DNA from: Pseudomonas gingeri
Lineage (GTDB): Bacteria > Pseudomonadota > Gammaproteobacteria > Pseudomonadales > Pseudomonadaceae
Length of the DNA: 64,000 bases
Direction: 5' to 3'
Assembly (NCBI RefSeq): GCF_013385425.1
Contig: NZ_JACAQA010000031.1
Coordinates: forward strand, 1-64,000
Of the stretch, positions 18,343 through 25,816 are shown one piece after another. Below the pieces are notes generated by a model, which saw nothing but the letters and a program-made list of their open reading frames with translations, did no database searches and was not told the DNA's origin. The translations under genes and the position numbers were made by a program. The stretch's first letter is position 1, and each line of letters starts with the position of its first letter.

Positions 18343-19013
18343 GATCGAGCCAGCGCCAGTTCGGCGCGCATTTTCTCGATGACTTCAAGGTAGTTCGGGG
18401 CATTGAAGATCGCCGAGCCGGCAACAAAGGTGTCGGCACCGGCCGCGGCGATTTCGCGGATATTGTTGACGTTCACGCCGCCGTCGATTTCCAGGCGGAT
18501 ATCACGGCCAGAGGCATCGATCAGGGCCCGCGCTTCACGCAGCTTGTCGAGGGTGCCGGGAATGAACTTCTGCCCGCCAAAACCCGGGTTGACGCTCATC
18601 AGCAGGACCATGTCGACCTTGTCCATCACGTACTTGAGCACATCCAGGGGTGTGGCCGGGTTGAACACCAGGCCGGCCTTGCAACCGCCTTCGCGGATCA
18701 GTTGCAGGGAACGGTCGACGTGCAGCGTGGCTTCCGGGTGGAAGGTGATGTAGGTCGCACCGGCTTCGATGAAGTCGCCGACGATGCGGTCCACCGGGCT
18801 GACCATCAGGTGTGCGTCGATGGGCGCGGTGATGCCGTACTTGCGCAGTGCCGCGCAGACCATCGGGCCGATGGTCAGGTTGGGCACATAGTGGTTGTCC
18901 ATGACATCGAAGTGCACGAAGTCGGCTCCGGCAGCGAGCACGTTGTCCACTTCTTCACCCAGGCGGGCGAAATCGGCGGAGAGAATCGACGGAGCAATGA
19001 CGAAGGGCTGCAT
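18339..19013 (-). CDS. rpe: Ribulose-phosphate 3-epimerase
   Basis: Rpe interconverts ribulose-5-phosphate and xylulose-5-phosphate in the pentose phosphate pathway. The 224-residue TIM barrel begins MQPFVIAPSILSADFARLG and contains HFDVMDNHYVPNLTIG, SVNPGFGGQKFIP and LEIDGGVNVNN, all with the conserved metal and phosphate ligands. The frame is open 22 codons upstream, but the ATG at 19013 is the family start. It heads the rpe-gph-trpE run. Confidence 0.96.
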   Translation of the reverse strand: MQPFVIAPSILSADFARLGEEVDNVLAAGADFVHFDVMDNHYVPNLTIGPMVCAALRKYGITAPIDAHLMVSPVDRIVGDFIEAGATYITFHPEATLHVDRSLQLIREGGCKAGLVFNPATPLDVLKYVMDKVDMVLLMSVNPGFGGQKFIPGTLDKLREARALIDASGRDIRLEIDGGVNVNNIREIAAAGADTFVAGSAIFNAPNYLEVIEKMRAELALARS

Positions 19014-19130
19014 GACGCACCTTTTTTGAGCAGAATCACGATGGCGGGCATTGTATACCGCCCGCTTTGCCCCGCCCACCGTGACCGCGACGATTGGCCA
19101 TGCAAGCCTGGAATGCTTGAGCCAAAGCCC

Positions 19131-20279
19131 TCAGTAAGCGGCGCGGTAGATCTTTTCGATGTCCACCGCGCTCAGGCGACGGGGATTGTTGCGCATCAAA
19201 CGCTCGGTAGCGGCCGCCTCCTCGGCCATGGCCGGGATCGCGTCCAGGGGTACGCCGAAGCTTGCGAGACCGGCGGGAATCTCCACCGCGGCGCACAGAT
19301 CGGTCATGGCGGCGACGGCTTTGTCGGCCGCTTCGATCAGGCTCAGACCCGTGACATTGACGCCCATGGCGATGGCAATGTCCCGCATGCGCTCGACACA
19401 GGCGATCTTGTTCCAGCTCATGACATAGGGCAGCAACAGGGCATTGCTGACCCCGTGGGCGATATTGAAGCGTCCACCCAACGGATAGGCCAGGGCATGT
19501 ACGGCACCGACGCCGGCATTACCGAAAGCCATCCCGGCCATCAGGCTGGCGGTGGCCATTTCCTCACGGGCCTGGAGGTTGGACGGGTTGGCGTAGGCCT
19601 TGGGCAGCGCCGTGGCAATCAGCTTGATCGCGCCAATGGCCAGGGCGTCGGTAATCGGCGAGGCATTGAGTGACAGGTAGGCTTCAATCCCGTGGACCAT
19701 GGCATCGACGCCACTGGCGGCGGTGACGCTGCGCGGGCAGGTCAGGGTCATCTGCGGACTGACCAGTGCCACATCCGGCAGCAGGTAATCGCTGACGATG
19801 CCCTTTTTCAGCTGGGCCTGCTTGTCGGAGAGAATGGCGACATTGGTCACCTCGGAGCCGGTGCCGGCGGTGGTGGGGATGGCGATCAGCGGCGGCCCCT
19901 TGCGCGGCACCTGATCAATGCCGAACAGATCCTCCAGGGCCCCGTGATAACCGGCGTAGGCGCCCACGCTTTTAGCGATGTCGATGGCGCTGCCACCGCC
20001 CAGGCCGATCAGGCCGTCGTGCCCGCCTTCGCGGTAGGCCCGCATGCAGTCCTCGACAATGGCGATTTCCGGGTCGGGCAGCACACGGTCGAAGATTGCA
20101 TAGGTGCGCCCACCCAGGTGAGCCAGTGCCAGCTCGACGGTCCCTGACTTGACCAGTGCCGCATCGGTCACGATCAACGGATGGTCGACATTCAGCCGGG
20201 TCAGCTCATCGGCCAATTGCTCGATGGCGCCACGGCCGGTGATCAGTTTATGGGCGATCTTGAATGAGGAAATGCTCAT
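19131..20279 (-). CDS. Iron-containing alcohol dehydrogenase
   Basis: A group III metal-dependent alcohol dehydrogenase that interconverts an alcohol and an aldehyde with NAD(P). The 382-residue protein shows the cofactor loop GLGGGSAIDIAKSVG, PTTAGTGSEVT and the iron ligands in the GVDAMVHGIEAYLS helix, HALAYPLGGRFNIAHG and its following histidine. The substrate cannot be read from sequence. It lies directly downstream of the agt transporter genes on the same strand, so a role with the transported amino acid (as an omega-hydroxy acid or semialdehyde enzyme) is possible but only inferred. Confidence 0.87.
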   Translation of the reverse strand: MSISSFKIAHKLITGRGAIEQLADELTRLNVDHPLIVTDAALVKSGTVELALAHLGGRTYAIFDRVLPDPEIAIVEDCMRAYREGGHDGLIGLGGGSAIDIAKSVGAYAGYHGALEDLFGIDQVPRKGPPLIAIPTTAGTGSEVTNVAILSDKQAQLKKGIVSDYLLPDVALVSPQMTLTCPRSVTAASGVDAMVHGIEAYLSLNASPITDALAIGAIKLIATALPKAYANPSNLQAREEMATASLMAGMAFGNAGVGAVHALAYPLGGRFNIAHGVSNALLLPYVMSWNKIACVERMRDIAIAMGVNVTGLSLIEAADKAVAAMTDLCAAVEIPAGLASFGVPLDAIPAMAEEAAATERLMRNNPRRLSAVDIEKIYRAAY

Positions 20280-20340
20280 GCTCGCAGCCTTCTTGTCGTG
20301 ATGATCAGGGCACGGGCAAGCATAACCGGGATTGGCTTTG

Positions 20341-20370
20341 CTCTGTCATCCAGAATGATGAATGACAGAG
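20341..20370. terminator. Inverted repeat between agtD and the alcohol dehydrogenase gene
   Basis: Perfect 9-base arms CTCTGTCAT and ATGACAGAG are separated by 12 bases. The element lies 20 bases past the agtD stop and 62 bases before the dehydrogenase start, so it could be a terminator for the transporter operon or an operator for the dehydrogenase. No T run follows. Confidence 0.45.
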
Positions 20371-20389
20371 TCGCCAGAGGATGCCTTTA

Positions 20390-21214
20390 TCAGACTTGGG
20401 TGGTTCGCAATTTCTCGCTGCGTCCACGCAGCCACTCCAGGGTCAGCAGCAGGATCACCGAGAAGACAATCAGCAAGGTCGCCGCCGCGGCGATGGTCGG
20501 GCTGAGGTTCTCGCGAATGCCACTGAACATCTGCCGGGGCAGGGTCGCCTGTTCGGGGCCGGCAAGGAACAGGGTCACCACCACTTCGTCGAACGAGGTC
20601 GCAAAGGCAAACAGCGCCCCGGAAATCACCCCCGGCGCGATCAGCGGCAGGGTCACCCGGCGGAACGCCGTCAGTGGCGAGGCCCCCAGGCTGGCCGCGG
20701 CACGTACCAGGTTGTGATTGAAACCCTGCAAGGTCGCCGACACGGTGATGATCACAAAGGGCACGCCCAACACCGCATGCACCACGATCAACGAGAAGAA
20801 ACTGTTACCCAGCCCCAGGGGAGCGAAGAACAGGTAGCTGGCCACACCGATGATCACCACCGGCACCACCATGGGCGAGATCACCAGGGCCATCACCAGC
20901 GGCTTGCCCGGGAAATCGCCCCGGGTCAGGCCGATCGCCGCCAGGGTCCCGAAGACCATCGCCAGCGCCGTGGCCGCCGGAGCGACGATGATGCTGTTGC
21001 GCAAGGCGCGCATCCATTCCGCCGAGGCGAAGAAGTCCTGGTACCAGTGCAGCGAGAAGCCTTGCAGCGGATAGACGAGGAAACTGCCCGAGTTGAACGA
21101 CAGCGGGATGATCACCAGCACCGGCAGGATCAGGAACAGCAGGATCAGCCCGCACAGGGTGCGCAAACTGTAGAACCAGACCCGCTCGACGGGCGACATG
21201 TAGGGGCTCAGCAT
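20390..21214 (-). CDS. agtD: ABC transporter permease, PotC type (AgtD-like)
   Basis: Inner-membrane subunit of a polyamine/opine/amino-acid type importer. The 274-residue protein has six predicted membrane helices and the EAA cytoplasmic loop that contacts the ATPase (VRAAASLGASPLTAFRRVTLPLI). It begins 12 bases after the partner permease. The set of ATPase, binding protein and two permeases next to a NarL-type two-component pair matches agtABCD-agtSR of P. aeruginosa, which takes up 4-aminobutyrate and 5-aminovalerate; substrate here is inferred from that synteny. Confidence 0.85.
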   Translation of the reverse strand: MLSPYMSPVERVWFYSLRTLCGLILLFLILPVLVIIPLSFNSGSFLVYPLQGFSLHWYQDFFASAEWMRALRNSIIVAPAATALAMVFGTLAAIGLTRGDFPGKPLVMALVISPMVVPVVIIGVASYLFFAPLGLGNSFFSLIVVHAVLGVPFVIITVSATLQGFNHNLVRAAASLGASPLTAFRRVTLPLIAPGVISGALFAFATSFDEVVVTLFLAGPEQATLPRQMFSGIRENLSPTIAAAATLLIVFSVILLLTLEWLRGRSEKLRTTQV

Positions 21215-21226
21215 TTCTTATTCTCC

Positions 21227-22474
21227 TTAGCTCAGGCGCAGGCGGCTGGCGCCCACCAACCGGCTGTAAATCAGGTACAGGACCACGGTCGCCAGCAGCA
21301 GCAGGCCACCCAGGGCGGTCGCCATGCCCCAGTTGATGCTGGTGTTGGTGTAGAAGGCGACGAAGTAGCTGACCATCTGGTCGTTCGGGCTACCGAGCAG
21401 GGCCGGGGTGATGTAGTAACCAATAGCCAGGATGAATACCAGCAGGCAACCCGCGCCCACGCCGGCATAGGTCTGCGGGAAGTACACCCGCCAGAAGCTG
21501 GCGAACGGATGACAGCCCAGGGAGATTGCCGCGCGCATATAGGTCGGCGAGATGCCCTTCATCACGCTGTAGATCGGCAGGATCATGAACGGCAGCAGGA
21601 TGTGCACCATGGAGATGTAGACGCCGGTGCGGTTGAACACCAACTCGAGCGGCTTGTCGATCACCCCCATGGCCATCAACGCGCTATTGATCAGGCCACC
21701 GGACTGCAACAGCACGATCCAGGCCGCGACCCGCACCAGGATCGAAGTCCAGAACGGCAGCAGCACGAGGATCATCAACAGGTTGCTCTGCCGCGACGGC
21801 AGGTTCGCCAGCAGGTAGGCCAGCGGGTAGGCCAGCACCAGGCAGATGGCGGTGATCACCAGGCCCATCCAGAAGGTGCGGGCAAAGATATCGAGGTAGA
21901 TCGCCTGGTCCGGGGTGGCCGGGGCCAGTTCGCCGAGGTCGTCGATCCGATGGTCGACGGCCGCCAGCAGGTAATAAGGGGTGATGCTGCTGGTATTGCG
22001 CCGGATCGCCTGCCAGTACGCCGGATCACCCCAGCGTTCGTCGAGGGCTTCCAGGGCTTCTTTATAGGAGGCCGGTTCGGTCTTGAACGGCAGGGCGCGC
22101 GCGGTCTTGGTCAACAGGCTGCGATAGCCGGCCAGTTCCATGTTCAGGCGCTTGGACAGATCGCCCAGGGTCTGATTCTTGCGGGCGTCGCCGAGGTCTT
22201 CGCTCAAGGCCTTGTAGACCGGCTCGCCGGGAAGGCTCTTGCCGTCCCAGGCGGCGGCGGCGACCACGGTGCGCGGCATGGCGCCGACCACTTCCGGGTT
22301 ACCGACACTTTTATAGAGCAGCGCCACGATGGGCACCAGGAACACCAGTAACAGAAACAGCACCAGCGGTGCAATCAAGGCCTGGGCCTTCCAGCGGTTG
22401 ACCCGCTCGGCACGCGCCAGGCGCTGCTTCAAGGTGGGACTGGTGACCTCGTTCAGAGGAACGGTGAGGGCCAT
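21227..22474 (-). CDS. agtC: ABC transporter permease, PotB type with long periplasmic insert (AgtC-like)
   Basis: The second permease of the importer. At 415 residues it is longer than ordinary PotB (about 280) because of a mainly hydrophilic segment, about residues 55-200, between the first membrane helix (ALIAPLVLFLLLVFLVPIVALLY) and the core helices. This insert should lie in the periplasm. The EAA loop (MRAAISLGCHPFASFWRVYFPQ) is intact. The start follows a GGAG-containing leader. Cotranscribed with agtD. Confidence 0.85.
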   Translation of the reverse strand: MALTVPLNEVTSPTLKQRLARAERVNRWKAQALIAPLVLFLLLVFLVPIVALLYKSVGNPEVVGAMPRTVVAAAAWDGKSLPGEPVYKALSEDLGDARKNQTLGDLSKRLNMELAGYRSLLTKTARALPFKTEPASYKEALEALDERWGDPAYWQAIRRNTSSITPYYLLAAVDHRIDDLGELAPATPDQAIYLDIFARTFWMGLVITAICLVLAYPLAYLLANLPSRQSNLLMILVLLPFWTSILVRVAAWIVLLQSGGLINSALMAMGVIDKPLELVFNRTGVYISMVHILLPFMILPIYSVMKGISPTYMRAAISLGCHPFASFWRVYFPQTYAGVGAGCLLVFILAIGYYITPALLGSPNDQMVSYFVAFYTNTSINWGMATALGGLLLLATVVLYLIYSRLVGASRLRLS

Positions 22475-22501
22475 GGCGAACTCCGGAATTCTTTTATTGT
22501 T

Positions 22502-22540
22502 ACAGCGGGCGGTGTCGCGTTGCCGCGCACCGCCCGCTGT
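22502..22540 (-). promoter_or_regulatory. Strong hairpin between agtB and agtC
   Basis: Perfect 13-base arms (ACAGCGGGCGGTG and its complement) with a 13-base spacer follow the binding-protein gene. On the minus strand the hairpin is followed by AACAATAAAAG rather than a T run. Such hairpins after a binding-protein gene commonly stabilise its message or attenuate transcription so that the binding protein exceeds the permeases. Confidence 0.6.
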
Positions 22541-22557
22541 TCTTGGGACCTGCTGTG

Positions 22558-23598
22558 TTACTTGGCAGCCCAGGCGTTGAAGCGCTGTTCCAGCTGCTCA
22601 CCGTTATCCGCCCAGAAGGCAACGTCGATCTGCACCTGGTTGGCGATGTTTTCCGGGGTGGTCGGCATGTCTTTCAGGATGGCTTTATCGAGCAACGGCA
22701 CCGCCTGGACGTTGGCCGGGCCGTAGGCGATGTTTTCCGAGTAGACCTTCTGCTGCTGCGGCATCACCGAGAAGGCGATGAATTTCTTCGCCGCTTCAAG
22801 ACGCTCGCCCTTCAGGCCTTTTGGAATCGCCCAGGCGTCGAAGTCATAGACGCCGCCGTTCCAGACCACTTTCAGGTTGCTTTCTTTCTGTACCGCGGCG
22901 ATCCGACCGTTGTAGGCCGAGCTCATCACCACGTCGCCGGAGGCGAGGTACTGCGGCGGCTGTGCACCGGCTTCCCACCACTGGATATTCGGCTTCAGCT
23001 CGTCGAGCTTCTTGAACGCACGGTCCTGGCCATCCTTGCCGGCCAGTACCTTGTAGACGTCTTTCGGCGCCACGCCGTCAGCCATCAAGGCGAATTCCAG
23101 GGTGTACTTGGCGCCCTTGCGCAGGCCACGCTTGCCGGGGAATTTCTTGGTGTCCCAGAAATCGGCCCAGCTGGTCGGTGCACTGCTCACTTTGTCAGCG
23201 TTGTAGGCCAGTACCGTCGACCAGACGAAGAAGCCCACGCCGCAAGGCTGGATGGCGCCCTTGACGTAATCTTCGCCCTTGCCGAACAGCGCCGGGTCGA
23301 GGGGTTCGAACATGTCTTCGTCGCAACCGCGGGACAGTTCCGGCGACTCGACCTCTACCAGGTCCCAGGACACGCTCTTGGTGTCGACCATGGCCTTGAC
23401 CTTGGCCATTTCACCGTTGTACTCGCCGGCCACGATCTTGCCCTTGCCCGCCGCCTCCCACGGCGCATAGAACGCCTTGACCTGTGCGGCCTTGTTCGCG
23501 CCACCAAAGGACACCACGGTCAGGTCGGGCCCCGCCATGGCATTTGCCGCGCACATCAGCCCAAGGGTCAGGGCGCTGAATTTCAGGGATTTAAGCAT
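22558..23598 (-). CDS. agtB: Periplasmic substrate-binding protein of the ABC importer (AgtB-like)
   Basis: A 346-residue binding protein of the PotD/spermidine-putrescine-like class. It has a signal peptide (LKFSALTLGLMCAANAMA, cleavage after AMA at about residue 22) followed by the typical start DLTVVSFGGANKAAQVKAF. It captures the substrate in the periplasm and hands it to the permeases. It is flanked by the ATPase gene upstream and the hairpin downstream. Confidence 0.88.
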   Translation of the reverse strand: MLKSLKFSALTLGLMCAANAMAGPDLTVVSFGGANKAAQVKAFYAPWEAAGKGKIVAGEYNGEMAKVKAMVDTKSVSWDLVEVESPELSRGCDEDMFEPLDPALFGKGEDYVKGAIQPCGVGFFVWSTVLAYNADKVSSAPTSWADFWDTKKFPGKRGLRKGAKYTLEFALMADGVAPKDVYKVLAGKDGQDRAFKKLDELKPNIQWWEAGAQPPQYLASGDVVMSSAYNGRIAAVQKESNLKVVWNGGVYDFDAWAIPKGLKGERLEAAKKFIAFSVMPQQQKVYSENIAYGPANVQAVPLLDKAILKDMPTTPENIANQVQIDVAFWADNGEQLEQRFNAWAAK

Positions 23599-23667
23599 TT
23601 ATTCTTCTCTCCACAGTGCAGGTTGGTGAAGCACGGGGCGATGGATTCGCCTCTTGGGTTACCGCGA

Positions 23668-24792
23668 TCAACTGGCGTCCAGTAACGGATCGAGCGCGCG
23701 AACGTGCTCCACTTGCCAGCCGATAGGTACGACGTCGCCGACCGCCAGGGCTGGGTCCAGCTCGGCAATGGGCTGTTTCACGAAAAAGTCGGTCTTGCCG
23801 CAGACTTCCAGGCGCACGCGCACGTGGTCGCCCAGATAGATGAACTCGGCCACGCGGCCCGAGAAGCGGTTGACGCAAGACTCGCTGGAGCCATTGAGGC
23901 TGATGCGTTCCGGACGGATCGACAGGGTCACCGGCTCGCCGGTCTTGCCGACGTTCACCGCCAGTGCCTCGACCTTCTCACCACGGCCGAGCTCGACCAC
24001 GCAGCGATCACCGCTGTGACTGTGCAGGCGGCCGTTGAGGCGGTTGTTCTCGCCGATAAAGTTGGCGACGAAGGTGTTCTTCGGTTCTTCGTAGAGGGTG
24101 CGCGGCGGCGCGATCTGCTGGATCTCGCCCTGGTGGAACACCGCCACGCGGTCGGACATGGTCAGGGCTTCGCCCTGGTCGTGGGTCACGTAGACCACGG
24201 TCACGCCGAGGCGCTGGTGCAGGTGCTTGATTTCCATCTGCATGTGTTCGCGCAACTGTTTGTCCAGTGCACCGAGGGGTTCGTCCATCAGCACCAGTTG
24301 GGGCTCGAACACCAGGGCCCGGGCCAACGCCACCCGCTGCTGCTGGCCACCGGACAACTGCGCCGGGTAGCGCTGGGCGAACTTGTCGAGCTGGACCATG
24401 CCCAGCACCCGCTTGACCCGCTCGCTGACGTCGGTCTTGCTCAAACCGCGCACGGTCAACGGGAACGCCAGGTTCTCGGCGACGGTCATGTGCGGGAACA
24501 GGGCGTAGTTCTGGAACACCATGCCGATGTCGCGTTTGTGCGGCGGGACATTGTTGATGGAGCGGCCGGCCAGCAGGATCTCGCCGGCGGTCGGGGTTTC
24601 GAACCCGGCCAGCATCATCAGGCTGGTGGTCTTGCCGGAACCGGAAGGCCCGAGCAGGGTCAGGAATTCGCCCTTGCGAATGTCCAGGTTGAGGTCTTTG
24701 ACGATCAGGTTCTCACCGTCGTAGCTTTTTTGTACGCCACGAAAGCTGACCAGTACATCGTTCGCCCCAGCGCTTGAATCAACCTCGCTCAT
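23668..24792 (-). CDS. agtA: ABC transporter ATPase, PotA type (AgtA-like)
   Basis: The ATP-hydrolysing subunit of the importer. The 374-residue protein carries Walker A (LGPSGSGKTTSLMML), the ABC signature (LSGGQQQRVALARAL), Walker B (LVLMDEPLGALD), the switch histidine (VTHDQGEAL) and a C-terminal TOBE domain. It is the first gene of the agtA-B-C-D operon. Confidence 0.9.
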   Translation of the reverse strand: MSEVDSSAGANDVLVSFRGVQKSYDGENLIVKDLNLDIRKGEFLTLLGPSGSGKTTSLMMLAGFETPTAGEILLAGRSINNVPPHKRDIGMVFQNYALFPHMTVAENLAFPLTVRGLSKTDVSERVKRVLGMVQLDKFAQRYPAQLSGGQQQRVALARALVFEPQLVLMDEPLGALDKQLREHMQMEIKHLHQRLGVTVVYVTHDQGEALTMSDRVAVFHQGEIQQIAPPRTLYEEPKNTFVANFIGENNRLNGRLHSHSGDRCVVELGRGEKVEALAVNVGKTGEPVTLSIRPERISLNGSSESCVNRFSGRVAEFIYLGDHVRVRLEVCGKTDFFVKQPIAELDPALAVGDVVPIGWQVEHVRALDPLLDAS

Positions 24793-24828
24793 ACCCTCAC
24801 CTTTTTGTTTTGGACTGCCGTGGGGCTA

Positions 24829-24856
24829 AGCCTAGTGAAGGCTGGTGGCAGCGCAA
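24829..24856 (-). promoter_or_regulatory. Possible promoter of agtA
   Basis: On the minus strand TTGCGC and TAGGCT are spaced 16 bases apart, about 37 bases before the ATG. Each box matches only half of the consensus, as expected for an activator-dependent promoter. Confidence 0.3.
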
Positions 24857-24902
24857 ATCGGGGGGCGGGAGAGATTGTCCTCAGCCGTCTGGAAGAATTG
24901 GG

Positions 24903-24918
24903 GTAGGGATTGCCCTAC
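24903..24918. promoter_or_regulatory. Inverted repeat GTAGGG-N4-CCCTAC upstream of agtA
   Basis: A perfect 6-4-6 palindrome is centred about 118 bases before the agtA ATG and roughly 80-90 bases before the likely transcription start. It is a candidate site for the neighbouring NarL-type response regulator; no binding data support this. Confidence 0.35.
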
Positions 24919-25029
24919 AAGGATGGCGCGATTGGATAAGCCCGCAAGCCGCTGCCGACGGCGAGGCCCGGAACAGCGTCAGACGACCATCCAAGGCTGT
25001 CGCAAATGGATATGTGCATACCTGTTTTT

Positions 25030-25127
25030 GTAGGAGCGAGCTTGCTCGCGATGGTGACCCAGGCTCCGCGGGGCATCAGACTTCCCGCGTTATCGTTAAC
25101 GTCCATCGCGAGCAAGCTCGCTCCTAC
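25030..25127. repeat. REP doublet
   Basis: GTAGGAGCGAGCTTGCTCGC at 25030 and its inverted copy ending at 25127 are each palindromic and are separated by about 52 bases. This is a standard Pseudomonas REP doublet. Lying just past the agtR stop, it may end or stabilise the agtSR transcript. Confidence 0.88.
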
Positions 25128-25146
25128 AAGGTCAGGGAATTCCGCC

Positions 25147-25776
25147 TCAGAGCAGCTTGTGCTCCATCGCGTATTTCACCAGTTCGGCCAGGGAGGTGAT
25201 GTTGAGTTTCTGCATCAGGCGCGCCTTGTGGGTGCTGATGGTCTTGCTGCTCAAGGCCAGTTGCTGGGCGATGTCGTTGACGTTGGCGCCCTGGGCCAGG
25301 CGCTCGAATACCGAAAACTCGCGCTCCGAGAGCAAGGCGTGCAGTGGTCGCGAATCGGTCAGGCCGACTTCGAAGACCATGCGGTCGGCCAGGTCCGGGT
25401 CAATGTAGCGACCGCCGGCCGCGACCTTGCGGATCGCCGTCAGCAACAGCGCCGGATCGCTGTCCTTGGTCGCATAGCCGGCGGCACCGACCTTGAGCGC
25501 CCGAGCCGCCATCTGCGCCTCGTCGTGCATGGACAGCACCAGGATCGCCGGGGGATTGTTCAACGCGCGAATCCGCGGGATGGCCTCCAGGCCGTTGACA
25601 CCCGGCATCGAGATATCCAGCAGGACCACTTCGCAGGGCGTATGGCGCAGGACTTCGAGCAGTTGTTCGCCATTGCTGGCCTCCCCCACCACGGACAGGT
25701 CCTTGGCCAGACCGATCAACTGCTTGATGCCCTCGCGGACAATGGTGTGGTCTTCGGCTACCAGTACGCGGATCAA
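25147..25776 (-). CDS. agtR: NarL/LuxR-family response regulator (AgtR-like)
   Basis: A 209-residue DNA-binding response regulator. The receiver domain (1-120) has the acidic pocket AEDH, phospho-acceptor Asp54 (VVLLDISMPG) and the conserved Lys in GYATKDSDP. The C-terminal LuxR helix-turn-helix is LSEREFSVFERLAQGANVND and SSKTISTHKARLMQKL. It follows its sensor kinase by 40 bases. By synteny it should activate the adjacent agtABCD transporter operon in response to 5-aminovalerate or 4-aminobutyrate. Confidence 0.85.
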   Translation of the reverse strand: MIRVLVAEDHTIVREGIKQLIGLAKDLSVVGEASNGEQLLEVLRHTPCEVVLLDISMPGVNGLEAIPRIRALNNPPAILVLSMHDEAQMAARALKVGAAGYATKDSDPALLLTAIRKVAAGGRYIDPDLADRMVFEVGLTDSRPLHALLSEREFSVFERLAQGANVNDIAQQLALSSKTISTHKARLMQKLNITSLAELVKYAMEHKLL

Positions 25777-25816
25777 TGTTATCTCCCGGTTGAATCAGTT
25801 GAACCGCTATCAAGGC

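Larger units (their letters stand above)
24793..25146. other. Regulatory gap between agtA and agtR
   Basis: This 354-base stretch holds no gene. It contains a possible agtA promoter, a 16-base inverted repeat and a REP pair, listed separately. agtR ends at its right edge and agtA starts at its left edge. Confidence 0.7.

Noticed and set aside
25030..25127. CRISPR-like appearance of the paired repeats
   Set aside because: Only two inverted copies occur, each palindromic, without regular spacers or cas genes; this is a REP doublet. No CRISPR array or prophage was seen anywhere in the window.
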